A stretch of DNA of 64,000 bases from Pacificoceanicola sp049341065 (GTDB taxonomy: Bacteria; Pseudomonadota; Alphaproteobacteria; Rhodobacterales; Rhodobacteraceae), in contig NZ_JBMPIX010000011.1 of NCBI RefSeq assembly GCF_049341065.1, forward strand, positions 1 to 64,000, in the 5' to 3' direction. Shown here piece by piece: positions 24,857 through 33,775 of the stretch; within the stretch, counting starts at the first letter, position 1; each line of letters starts with the position of its first letter. The position numbers and the translations under genes were made by a program. The notes below the pieces were generated by a model. It was not told where the DNA came from and ran no database searches. It saw nothing but the letters and a program-made list of their open reading frames with translations.

Positions 24857-27800
24857 TCCGGCTGCGGCGGTTTTCGCTCGACCTCTTTGGGCACTTTTCC
24901 GGCAAAGGCTTTGACTTTGGCGAAACGCGCGACGATCAGCCTGATTTCCACGTCGTCTATGGCCCAAACGAGGCGGGAAAAACCACGACGATGGAGGGCC
25001 TGCTGCGGCTGCTTTATGGCTTTCCGCACCGCGATCCTTACGACTTTCTGCACCAGCGCAAGAACCTCAAAGTCTCGGGGGTGCTTGAGATTGATGGCCA
25101 GCCGCACGCCCTGACACGCCTGCCCACGCGCACCGGATCGCTTTTGGATGGCAATGGCACCGCTCTGCCCGAAGCGATCTTGCAGGCCCATCTGGGCGGG
25201 CTGTCGGAACCGGACTATCGCCAGCTTCTGTGTCTTGATGACGAAACAATTGAGCGCGGCGGCGAAGAAATTGCCAGCAGCAAGGGCGACATCGGACGTC
25301 TGCTGTTTTCAGCGGCCGCCGGGGTAAGCGATTTGACCGAGGTTCTGGATCAGTTGCGCGCCAAGGCCGACAGCCTCTATCGCAAGCGCGCCAGCACCAC
25401 CGAAATGGCGCGACTCAAAAAAGAGCTTGCCGAGGTCGAAAAACACATCAAGGAACAGGACATCCCGGCCAGCGCCTACCGCAAACTGAAACACGTGCTG
25501 GAAACGGCGCAGGCTGACGAAGCTTCGGTTCGGGCGGAAAGGGCGGCGCTGCATCTGCAAAAAGCCGAGATCGACAGCCTGCAATCGGCCCTGCCCAAAC
25601 TGGCTGCGATTGATGATCTCGACCGCGGCTTGGCGCCGTTTGCCGATTATCCCAAACGGCTGGATTTCAATCCCGAGGATCTGGTCGGCCTGCTGTCACG
25701 TCAAACTCAGTTGCACGCAGATGAAACACGGCTTGAGGATGAGATTGTCCGCCTTGAAGGCCAGTTGACCCAGATAAACCGGCACCCGGATTACCTGCCG
25801 ATTCTGGATGACCTTGACCGCCTTGATGAGTTGAAAAGCCGCTATGCCACCGCCGAACTTGACCTTGGCAAACGCCGCAAAACGCTGCTGGACATACAGG
25901 ACGACATGACGCGCGCGGCAGCCGATCTTGAGGTGCCCGAGGGCACAGATCTGCACACACTGGTTCTGTCACAGGCTCAGATCGGGCAACTCGAAAGCGC
26001 GCGCGACGAGTTGCGCACAGCGACCCGCGAGGCCAGCAGTCAGGAACTTGAGCTGCTGGCTGCAACAACCCGCCTGAAAGAAGCCGAGGCGCAGCTTTCA
26101 CGGATCGAAGCGCCCAAGGCCCTCATCGGCCCGATCTTGCAGCGCTTTTCGGTGGACGACCTGGCGCCCCGCTTCGCTTCGGCAAGTCAGGCGATCAAAG
26201 GCGCCTCAGATCGCCTGTCCAACGCACTGGCTGAACTGAACCTGAAGGGTCAGGTGTTTGACGCGCCTCCAACGCCCACTTTTTCTGCGGACGAGGCTGA
26301 CGATCTTGCCGAACGGCACAGGGCCGCGCGCGACCGGCTTGAACAGGCAAAGGAAGAACAGGACTCGCGCCTGCTAAAGATTGAAATCCTGATGCAAAAG
26401 ATCGCGCATCTGAAAGAAGCGACCGGCCTGATCGACGACGATCAAAGCAAGGCCGAAATGGCTGAGCGTGATCTGCTTTGGGAGCATCACAAGGCCAGCT
26501 TGTCCGCATCGACCGCTGCCGATTTCGAACAGGCGATGCACACCGTTGACGGAACCGCCGCCGCGCGGCTTACGCAGGCCAGAGAGCTTGGGCAATTGCG
26601 CCACGAAGAACAAGCCTTGGTCGAACTGCAAACCCAGCTGACGTTTGACGCTCGAACGATCACCGATCTGCGTCAAGAGATCGCCAATATCGAAGGTACC
26701 GTCAGCGATCAGGCTAAAGCTGCTGGCCTGATGGCCGAAATCACGCCCGCCAGCTTTGCCACATGGGTCCAACGCTGCGATGTGGCCTCGCAGGCCAGCC
26801 TGACACTGGAACGGGCCAAACAGGAGCACGGCAAGATTCTGGACGCCGCGAGCCGGCTGATTGACGAGTTGCGCAGCCAGCTTGCGCTGGACACGGACGA
26901 TTTCGAAACCGTCGTGACGCAAGCGCGCAAACGCGAGGCCGACGAGCGGGCAACTGCGGACACGTTCAAAGCGGCCCTGAAGTCCAGAGACGACCAACAG
27001 ACCGAAGTTGAGCGGCGCGAAGAACGGCTGCTTGCCCTACAGAAAACCGCACAGTCCCGCCGCGAGCACTGGGAAACGCTGGTAGCCGACCTGTTTTCCG
27101 AGGCCCTTGATCCGGACATGGTGTTGCTATCGCTTGACCCGCTCAGAATCCTCCGGGAACTGGATGTTCGCCGGCTCAGCGCCGAACGACAGGTCAACGC
27201 AATGGCGGACGATCAAGAGGATTTTGGAAGGCAAGTTGCCGCGCTGGCCAAGACCTACAACGCCGAAACCAAACCCGCCCCGCTGGAAACCTTCAAATCC
27301 CTGAGCGATCTTGGAAAGGCCGCGCAAGAGGCCGAAACCCAGTTCGAAACCTTGTCGGCTGCCCTGTCTGTGGCCCGCGATAATTTGAAAACCGCGCAGG
27401 GCGCTTTGAAAGAAATTGAGCTGCGCGTCTCGAATCTGGCCGCAGTGTTTCCGGCCAATGTTCCTACGCAAACGCTGGTCGAGTTGCGCAGTGCCGTGCG
27501 CGATGCTCAGGACGTGATCGAAAAACGCACCCAACGGGCGCAGCTTGGCACCGCAGTCTGCACCGACCTGAACGTGCCGGATCTGGACGAGGCCCGCGCG
27601 CGGTTAAGCGGCGCAGCGGCTTCTGATCTGGCGGCGCAGGCCATGACATTGCAGGACGATCTGGACACCGTCGAGAAACGCCTCGAGACCGCCATCGAAG
27701 AACGCACATCGGCTCAAAAGGACCTGAACGCCGTGACCGCTGATGCGGATGTCGCCGCCCTGACGGAACGCAGGGCAACGCTGGAGGCGCAGATCGAAGA

Positions 27801-28275
27801 CACGGCGCTGCGCTACCTTCAGACGGATTTTGGGCTTCGCCTGGCCGAAGAAGCGATCCGCCGCTATCGCGACAGCCATCGCAGCAACATGATGGAGGCC
27901 ACCGAAAAGGCCTTTGCCGAACTGACAAACGGCGCCTACACGCGGCTGACCACCCAACAGTCAGATGTCCTTGTGGCGCTGGATGCGGCGGGCATGGCCA
28001 AGCAGGCCCAAGACATGTCAAAGGGCACCCGTTTCCAACTGTATCTGGCCCTTCGCGCCGCCGCTTACGAGCAATTGGCCGGTCAGGGCGTTTGCCTGCC
28101 GTTCTTTTGCGACGACATCTTTGAGACTTTCGATGAAGATCGCACAAGGTCCGCCTGCCGGGTTCTTGAACGGATCGGGAAAACCGGGCAGGCGATTTAT
28201 CTGACACACCATCGACATGTGGTCGAGATCGCACAAGAGGTCTGCCCCAACGGCGTTATGGTGCACGAAATATGA
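24853..28275 (+). CDS. yhaN: YhaN-like AAA ATPase with long coiled coils (SbcC/Rad50-like)
   Basis: 1140 residues. Walker A GPNEAGKTT lies at 37-45, and the C-terminal half-site includes SKGTRFQLYLALRAAAYEQLA (signature-like) and LPFFCDDIFETFDEDR (Walker B and D-loop). The roughly 900 residues between are rich in charged heptads, forming long coiled coils. No CxxC zinc hook is obvious at the apex, unlike Rad50. It overlaps the YhaO gene by four bases, so the two should form one nuclease-ATPase complex for end processing or replication-linked repair. Confidence 0.88.
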   Translation: MIRLRRFSLDLFGHFSGKGFDFGETRDDQPDFHVVYGPNEAGKTTTMEGLLRLLYGFPHRDPYDFLHQRKNLKVSGVLEIDGQPHALTRLPTRTGSLLDGNGTALPEAILQAHLGGLSEPDYRQLLCLDDETIERGGEEIASSKGDIGRLLFSAAAGVSDLTEVLDQLRAKADSLYRKRASTTEMARLKKELAEVEKHIKEQDIPASAYRKLKHVLETAQADEASVRAERAALHLQKAEIDSLQSALPKLAAIDDLDRGLAPFADYPKRLDFNPEDLVGLLSRQTQLHADETRLEDEIVRLEGQLTQINRHPDYLPILDDLDRLDELKSRYATAELDLGKRRKTLLDIQDDMTRAAADLEVPEGTDLHTLVLSQAQIGQLESARDELRTATREASSQELELLAATTRLKEAEAQLSRIEAPKALIGPILQRFSVDDLAPRFASASQAIKGASDRLSNALAELNLKGQVFDAPPTPTFSADEADDLAERHRAARDRLEQAKEEQDSRLLKIEILMQKIAHLKEATGLIDDDQSKAEMAERDLLWEHHKASLSASTAADFEQAMHTVDGTAAARLTQARELGQLRHEEQALVELQTQLTFDARTITDLRQEIANIEGTVSDQAKAAGLMAEITPASFATWVQRCDVASQASLTLERAKQEHGKILDAASRLIDELRSQLALDTDDFETVVTQARKREADERATADTFKAALKSRDDQQTEVERREERLLALQKTAQSRREHWETLVADLFSEALDPDMVLLSLDPLRILRELDVRRLSAERQVNAMADDQEDFGRQVAALAKTYNAETKPAPLETFKSLSDLGKAAQEAETQFETLSAALSVARDNLKTAQGALKEIELRVSNLAAVFPANVPTQTLVELRSAVRDAQDVIEKRTQRAQLGTAVCTDLNVPDLDEARARLSGAAASDLAAQAMTLQDDLDTVEKRLETAIEERTSAQKDLNAVTADADVAALTERRATLEAQIEDTALRYLQTDFGLRLAEEAIRRYRDSHRSNMMEATEKAFAELTNGAYTRLTTQQSDVLVALDAAGMAKQAQDMSKGTRFQLYLALRAAAYEQLAGQGVCLPFFCDDIFETFDEDRTRSACRVLERIGKTGQAIYLTHHRHVVEIAQEVCPNGVMVHEI

Positions 28276-28324
28276 GACCCGTTCACTGGCCTCCAATCAA
28301 CGCCATGGCCACTTGAGGCATCCG

Positions 28325-29056
28325 ATGGACAACCCCATTCCCAATGTTCGATCTGATATCCCGGTTGTGCAGAATCTGGTGGTTCTGGCCCTGTTCTGGG
28401 TGATGGCCGACCTTGCCTATTACTTTGCGCTGCCCGCACTGGGCTACGGTGCCGATTACAACGATTACCCCGTCGAGATCAGCATCTTTTACCTGTTCTG
28501 GGTTGGGCTGGCCGGCATCTATTTCTGGCCGCTTTATGCGCGCTGGCCTGAATTTGCGCGTTGGCCGACGCTCTCTGATCGGCGCATAGCGACTGCGCTC
28601 TGGACCATCATGTTTGCGGCGGCGATCATTTACATCCGCACTGTCATTCCGAACATGTCCCCCAGCACTTGGCCCGAAGGAAATATCGCCGACGCCCCTG
28701 ACATCATTGTCGCCACAGCTGACTATTTTCTGCCCAAGTCTATCGAGATTCTGTTCCAGCAACTGTTGGTCCTGGCGTTGGTTCTGACCCTTTCAGCCGC
28801 GGGACGACCCTTGTTGCAAGTGGTCATCACCTGCTCTGCCCTGTTTGGGGTCATGCATCTTCTGATGATCCTTGGCGGCACGCCCCTGCGCGGGGTTCTG
28901 GTTTTTTCGATTTCGGCGACTGTCTTTGGCGCGCTCATGCCCATGCTGATCCTGCGCGTCCGCTATGGCCTGGCCCTGTCGGTCGTCATGCACTGGAGCT
29001 TTTATGCCGTGATCGTGCAAATCGCTCGCACCGCACCGCATCCCGGACTGAATTGA
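28325..29056 (+). CDS. CPBP-like polytopic membrane protein, degenerate motifs
   Basis: 243 residues from ATG 28325 with GAGG upstream. Seven or eight hydrophobic segments are predicted. The C-terminal half resembles the CPBP (Abi) intramembrane protease family: IEILFQQLLVLAL stands where EExxxR is expected, then ALFGVMHLLMIL (FxxxH) and SVVMHWSFYAVI. The second glutamate and arginine of motif 1 are missing (EILFQQ), so it may be inactive or belong to a neighbouring family. It lies between yhaN and the transglycosylase gene, with no clear functional link. Family assignment is tentative. Confidence 0.55.
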   Translation: MDNPIPNVRSDIPVVQNLVVLALFWVMADLAYYFALPALGYGADYNDYPVEISIFYLFWVGLAGIYFWPLYARWPEFARWPTLSDRRIATALWTIMFAAAIIYIRTVIPNMSPSTWPEGNIADAPDIIVATADYFLPKSIEILFQQLLVLALVLTLSAAGRPLLQVVITCSALFGVMHLLMILGGTPLRGVLVFSISATVFGALMPMLILRVRYGLALSVVMHWSFYAVIVQIARTAPHPGLN

Positions 29057-29160
29057 CGCGCCACGCAGGCAAGGACATGCCAGCGTGAAAATGGGGCTGA
29101 GACAAGCACCGCGCTGCGCGATAGCATAGACCCAAGGTGATTTGTTTGGATGAGGCCCCC

Positions 29161-30396
29161 ATGACGTTGCGCGCCCTTTTGCTTGTGTTGCTTGTTTGCT
29201 TGCCGGGACTGAGTTTCGCGCAGGATCGCGGCGCAGTGGAGCGGCAATTTCGGAGCTGGCTGGAACAAGTCGTCTGGCCGCGCGCCAAATCCAAAGGAGT
29301 CACCCGCCGCGTCTTTGACGGAGCCTTCAAGGGCGTCACACTGAATTGGGATCTGCCAGATCTTGTGCCCCCCGGCTCCAAACCAACCACGCCGCGCCGT
29401 CAGCGACAGGCCGAGTTCGGCTCGCCCGGGAAATATTTCAACCGCGGCTCGATCGACGGGGCCACTCGGGTCGGGCGCCAAATGGCCAAACGCCATGCCA
29501 GCGCGCTGGCCGCAACCGAAAAGGCGACCGGTGTTCCCGGGCGCATCATTCTGGGCATTTGGGGGCGCGAAAGCGGCTATGGTCAGGTACCGATCCGCAA
29601 CAATGTCTTCGAAGTGCTTGGCACCAAGGGGTTCATGAGCACCCGCGCGCCCTATTTCACCGATGAACTGATCGCCGTGCTGCAAATCGCGCAGGCGGGC
29701 CATGCGCCGGAAAGCGCCATGAAAAGCAGCTGGGCCGGCGCCTTGGGGCAACCGCAGTTCATGCCGTCGAATTTCCTGAAATACGCCCGTGACGGCAACG
29801 GTGACGGCCATGCGGATATCTGGCGCTCGGAGGCGGACACAATTGCCTCGATCGGCAATTATCTGGCAAAACACGGCTGGCAAAACGGGCGCGATTGGGG
29901 GTTCGAAATTGTGGTGCCCGCCTCTGTGTCCTGCACCCTTGAAGGGCCGGATCAGGGCAAGCGGATCAGCGATTGGCAGGCCATGGGGATCAACCGCATC
30001 AGCGGCAAACCCTTCCCTGCCCACGAGTTGCCGGGTCAGGGTTTTTTGCTGATGCCCGCCGGGCGCCACGGACCAGCCTTTGTTGTCACGCCAAATTTCT
30101 ACGTGCTGAAAGATTATAACATGAGCGATCTATATGCGCTTTTCGTGGGGCACGTCGGGGACCGAATTCAATACGGCATTGGCGATTTTCAGGCCAATTG
30201 GGGCAAGGTCGGCGGGCTTTTGCGGTCAGACGTGGCTGTGATGCAGCGCGCGCTTGAAAGGATGGGCCATGATGTGGGCGGTGCTGACGGATTGCCGGGC
30301 TTCAAGACCCGGCGCTCGATCGGCCGCTGGCAAGAGGCCAACGGTCGCGCCGCCACCTGCTTTCCCGAGGCCGGTATGAAAACGGTTCTTCGCTAA
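29161..30396 (+). CDS. Lytic murein transglycosylase (MltB family) with peptidoglycan-binding domain
   Basis: 411 residues from ATG 29161 with GAGG upstream; the signal peptide is about residues 1-20 (LPGLSFA-Q), with no lipobox cysteine. The SLT2/MltB catalytic domain contains E137 in GIWGRESGYG, and SSWAGALGQPQFMPSNFLKYA near residue 191 is typical. The last 60 residues (LRSDVAVMQRALERMGHDVGGADGLPGFKTRRSIGRWQ) form a PG_binding_1 domain. It cleaves glycan strands in the periplasm, giving 1,6-anhydroMurNAc ends. It is convergent to the CMD-family gene, with a four-base gap. Confidence 0.92.
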   Translation: MTLRALLLVLLVCLPGLSFAQDRGAVERQFRSWLEQVVWPRAKSKGVTRRVFDGAFKGVTLNWDLPDLVPPGSKPTTPRRQRQAEFGSPGKYFNRGSIDGATRVGRQMAKRHASALAATEKATGVPGRIILGIWGRESGYGQVPIRNNVFEVLGTKGFMSTRAPYFTDELIAVLQIAQAGHAPESAMKSSWAGALGQPQFMPSNFLKYARDGNGDGHADIWRSEADTIASIGNYLAKHGWQNGRDWGFEIVVPASVSCTLEGPDQGKRISDWQAMGINRISGKPFPAHELPGQGFLLMPAGRHGPAFVVTPNFYVLKDYNMSDLYALFVGHVGDRIQYGIGDFQANWGKVGGLLRSDVAVMQRALERMGHDVGGADGLPGFKTRRSIGRWQEANGRAATCFPEAGMKTVLR

Positions 30397-30400
30397 GCAT

Positions 30401-30790
30401 TCAAAGCAGCTCGCGTTCTTCCAGCACCTTACGCGCCACGCGAAAGCATTCCAGCGCCTGTGGAACACCGCAGTAAATCCCTACGGCATGAATGATCGCG
30501 CGAATTTCCTCTTTGCTGACGCCATTGTTCAGTGCGCCTTTGCAGTGCAGTTCCCATTCGTGCATTTTACCAAGCGCACCGATCATCGACAGGTTCATCA
30601 TCGAACGGGTCTTGGCATCAATCGCCTCATCGCCCCAGCCAAACCCCCAGCACCATGCGGTCATCGCCTCCTGAAATGGGCGGGTAAAATCATCTGCAGC
30701 AGCAAGGTTCTTTTCCACATAGTCCGCCCCCAAGGTGGACTTGCGCTGTTCCAATCCCTTCAGAAAAAGGTCTTCGTCAAACGTGGTCAT
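30401..30790 (-). CDS. Carboxymuconolactone decarboxylase (CMD) family protein
   Basis: 129 residues from ATG 30790, preceded by GGAGGG. Length and regions FTRPFQEAMTAWCWGFGWGDEAIDAKTRSMMNLSMIGALGKMHEWELHCKGAL and SKEEIRAIIHAVGIYCGVPQALECFR match PcaC-type CMD proteins. PcaC decarboxylates gamma-carboxymuconolactone in protocatechuate degradation, but no other pca gene is nearby and many family members have other roles. No CxxC of the AhpD peroxidase type is present. The function is therefore left open. Confidence 0.8.
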   Translation of the reverse strand: MTTFDEDLFLKGLEQRKSTLGADYVEKNLAAADDFTRPFQEAMTAWCWGFGWGDEAIDAKTRSMMNLSMIGALGKMHEWELHCKGALNNGVSKEEIRAIIHAVGIYCGVPQALECFRVARKVLEERELL

Positions 30791-30943
30791 GTCTGCCCTC
30801 CGGTCATGGCGGCGAAAACGCACCGCGTCGGGCATTCTTGATACGCGCCACGGCGCCGCGCAATCACAAAAACCGAGCCGCGCCCGAGGCCGCCGCCCGT
30901 AAGCGCAATCGCTGCGCAAACCGGGCGGCGGCAAATTGGCGGG

Positions 30944-33685
30944 CTAGAAGTCGTTCCAAAGTGCGTCACCACCTCCGGCGACTTTCAGCGGCCGCACCTC
31001 TGGCGGTGCGACATCCCACCCATCAGCTTTTACAGCAACCTCCGGCGCCGGTTCCGTGACCTCTGCAAAAGTGGACACCAAAGGCGCAGGCGCGACCGAG
31101 CCATCCGTTTTGAACTGCCCGACGATACCCGACAGCTTGGCCGCATTGCCCTGCAATACCCGGCTGGCGGCCGTAGTTTCCTGCACCATCGCCGCGTTTT
31201 GCTGGGTCACGCGATCAAGTTGCGCCATTCCAGTGTTGATCTGATCCAAGCCAGTTGATTGCTCAACCGCGACCTGGGCAATCTCGGTCACCAGTTTCGA
31301 GATTTGCCCGATCCGATCCAGAATGGCATGCAGCGCAGTTCCCGCCTTGCCGACCAAATCGACCCCGCGCTCCACCTGGAAAGAACTCTTTTCAATCAGG
31401 GATTTGATCTCCATCGCGGAATCCGACGATCTTTGCGCCAGCGCCCGCACTTCCGAGGCGACAACAGCAAACCCTTTGCCAGCGTCCCCCGCGCGCGCGG
31501 CTTCAACCCCCGCGTTCAAGGCCAGCAGGTTGGTCTGGAAGGCAATGTCGTCAATGACGTTGACGATCTTGGAAATCTCGCTGGAGCTGCCCTCAATCTC
31601 GGTCATGGCTTCGACGGCGTTCTTCACAACGCCTTCGCTTGTCTCGGCCTCTTCCTTGGCTTCTTGCACGGTCGTTTCGACATTTCGCGCCCCATCGGCC
31701 GCCGTCCGGACACTAGAGGTCAATTCATCCAATGCGGCTGCGGTTTCTTCCAGAGTCGCCGCCTGATTTTCTGTCCTCTGGGACAGATCTTCGGCCGCTT
31801 GGCTGATTCCATTGGACCCGTCCGTGATGCTGGAAGTCGCCTGAACAAGTTCAGCCATCGTCGCCGTCAGTGTTTCCAGCGTTGCGTTGAAATCATCGCG
31901 CAGCATGGCATAACCTTCGCTCATCTCTGCGTTGATATTTGCCGTCAGATCGCCCTGAGACAATTTCGCGAGTCCCTGACCAAGCGCGGAGACAGCTTTT
32001 TCCTGCTCGGCCATACGGGCGCTTCGCTCGGCCTCCACTGTCTTCGAGATTTCCTCTTTCTCGACAAGCCCATCCCGGAAAATAGCCAACGATGTTGCAA
32101 TGCGGAAAATCTCATCACTTGCGCCGTTAAAGCCTGTGACCGGGCGCAAATCGCCTTTGGCCAAACGCTCCGTAGTGGCGCTGACGGCGCGCAGCGGGTT
32201 CAGAATAAAGACTTTGGTCAGCAGCAGAGCGATCAAAAAGACGCCGCCAGTTGCCATCAAGAGAATTTGCATCTGTTGTGCGGAGTCAAACACTTTGGCA
32301 GCAATTGATCGCGCCATTGACCCAATTTCCGCCCGGTTGTCTGCCCCTAGGGACCCAGCGTTTTCTGCGATCGCGAGAACGGCATCGGCGGTTTTCCTGG
32401 ATGCCTCCGAAGCAGCGGAATTGGCCTGCAACGATGCGATCTTAAAGGAGGGCAGACCTGCCTCGGGATCGGCAAGCGCAATCATGTCAGTCAATGTCTG
32501 AGACAAGGCGCCATCATCGAAACCAAGATAGGCCCCCATTGCTTCGGCCGATTTCGACAGCGGAACAGCGGCTGTTTTGGTTTCGTCGATGCCCGTGGCA
32601 ACGACAACTTCCAGTGCAGCAACCTGAAAATTACTGATCCAACTGTTGATCTCAAGCAGGGTGTTGAGGAAGCCAACCTCGTTGTCCATCAGATTCTGGA
32701 TCGCCTGACCGTTGTCCGTACTGGCCTCATCTGCGGCAATGGTCAGAGTAAACACCATGTCGTCAACTGCCGAGGCCAAGACCATGTCCGCGCCCAAACG
32801 TGCTTTCAACACCCCTTGGCGGGTGCCATCCGATTGAATGCGACCAAGGCTGAGCGCATCGGAAAAGACCACAGCGGCGCGCTTTATAGGCGCAACATCA
32901 ATGACAATTTGGTCACTGGTTTCCAGCGCTCCGACGATCTCGGTCAAATGCCCCTCCGAGGCTTTGGCGAGGTCCGTAAGAATTGACAACATCGAGGGGT
33001 CGCTTGTCGTTCCGATGGCCATAGTCAGCCCAGAAAGCAGGTTGATCTCGGAGCGGGCTTCGAGCAGCAGTTGCAGCGAGGCGAATTGTTGCTCGACCAA
33101 TGTGGTCAGCGTGCCGTCAATTCTCGAAATCGTATCTTCCCCACCGATCACAAGGTTGAAATATGCGGTATCGGCCTTCTCGATCAGCGTCTCTTGAAGA
33201 CGCCCGCTCAGTTCTTGAAGCTGATTGGTTTGCTCTTTGATCCAAGCCGCGTTTTTGAACGCACTGTTGCGGGCCGCGACCAGCTCGGCCAGTGTCTCTG
33301 AAACATGCGCGGCGTTGGCCCGAAATTCGCCCCGGCTGCGTTCAGGAAGCTGGCTGGCAAGCTCGCTCAACCGCGCCGTGGATTGGTCGACCATTCCCTT
33401 GCTGACAGCCAAGGCCTCGGCGTTTTCGGCCAGCAAGGCCGATGTCATCGCGTCCTTGGTCCCGTTGGCGGCCTGGATCAAATCGCTGCTGATTTCCAGT
33501 TGCGGCAGCTTGTCCTGTGTCAGGTTCTCCATTTCCCGTTCGACACCCTGAAAAACCATGGTGACCATGATGCCGCCGAACGCCGACATTGCGCCCATGG
33601 CCATGAGGATCAAAGTGATTTTCGCGCCAATGCTGGAAAACGGGTAGCGTTGGCGCTTTGGTTGAGTGGATTTTTCTACCGGCAT
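30944..33685 (-). CDS. Methyl-accepting chemotaxis protein with long periplasmic domain
   Basis: 913 residues. A membrane helix at about 20-45 (ITLILMAMGAMSAFGGIMVTMVF) and another near 470-492 (ILLMATGGVFLIALLLTKVFIL) flank a roughly 425-residue sensing region rich in helices. A HAMP domain follows (NPLRAVSATTERLAKGDLRP), then the signalling domain with VIDDIAFQTNLLALNAGVEAARAGDAGKGFAVVASEVRALAQRSSDSA. A flexible tail ends in LWNDF, which fits the x-W-x-x-F pentapeptide that docks CheR/CheB. It lies 90 bases after a periplasmic binding-protein gene on the same strand, suggesting ligand sensing through that protein. No che genes are in the window. Confidence 0.93.
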   Translation of the reverse strand: MPVEKSTQPKRQRYPFSSIGAKITLILMAMGAMSAFGGIMVTMVFQGVEREMENLTQDKLPQLEISSDLIQAANGTKDAMTSALLAENAEALAVSKGMVDQSTARLSELASQLPERSRGEFRANAAHVSETLAELVAARNSAFKNAAWIKEQTNQLQELSGRLQETLIEKADTAYFNLVIGGEDTISRIDGTLTTLVEQQFASLQLLLEARSEINLLSGLTMAIGTTSDPSMLSILTDLAKASEGHLTEIVGALETSDQIVIDVAPIKRAAVVFSDALSLGRIQSDGTRQGVLKARLGADMVLASAVDDMVFTLTIAADEASTDNGQAIQNLMDNEVGFLNTLLEINSWISNFQVAALEVVVATGIDETKTAAVPLSKSAEAMGAYLGFDDGALSQTLTDMIALADPEAGLPSFKIASLQANSAASEASRKTADAVLAIAENAGSLGADNRAEIGSMARSIAAKVFDSAQQMQILLMATGGVFLIALLLTKVFILNPLRAVSATTERLAKGDLRPVTGFNGASDEIFRIATSLAIFRDGLVEKEEISKTVEAERSARMAEQEKAVSALGQGLAKLSQGDLTANINAEMSEGYAMLRDDFNATLETLTATMAELVQATSSITDGSNGISQAAEDLSQRTENQAATLEETAAALDELTSSVRTAADGARNVETTVQEAKEEAETSEGVVKNAVEAMTEIEGSSSEISKIVNVIDDIAFQTNLLALNAGVEAARAGDAGKGFAVVASEVRALAQRSSDSAMEIKSLIEKSSFQVERGVDLVGKAGTALHAILDRIGQISKLVTEIAQVAVEQSTGLDQINTGMAQLDRVTQQNAAMVQETTAASRVLQGNAAKLSGIVGQFKTDGSVAPAPLVSTFAEVTEPAPEVAVKADGWDVAPPEVRPLKVAGGGDALWNDF

Positions 33686-33775
33686 TTGAACACCCAGACT
33701 GCTCTTTCATGGATAAGTGGAGGCAGCCCGCACAGCGGACTGACCGTAGGCCCTGCAATGGAGCCATTCAACTTC

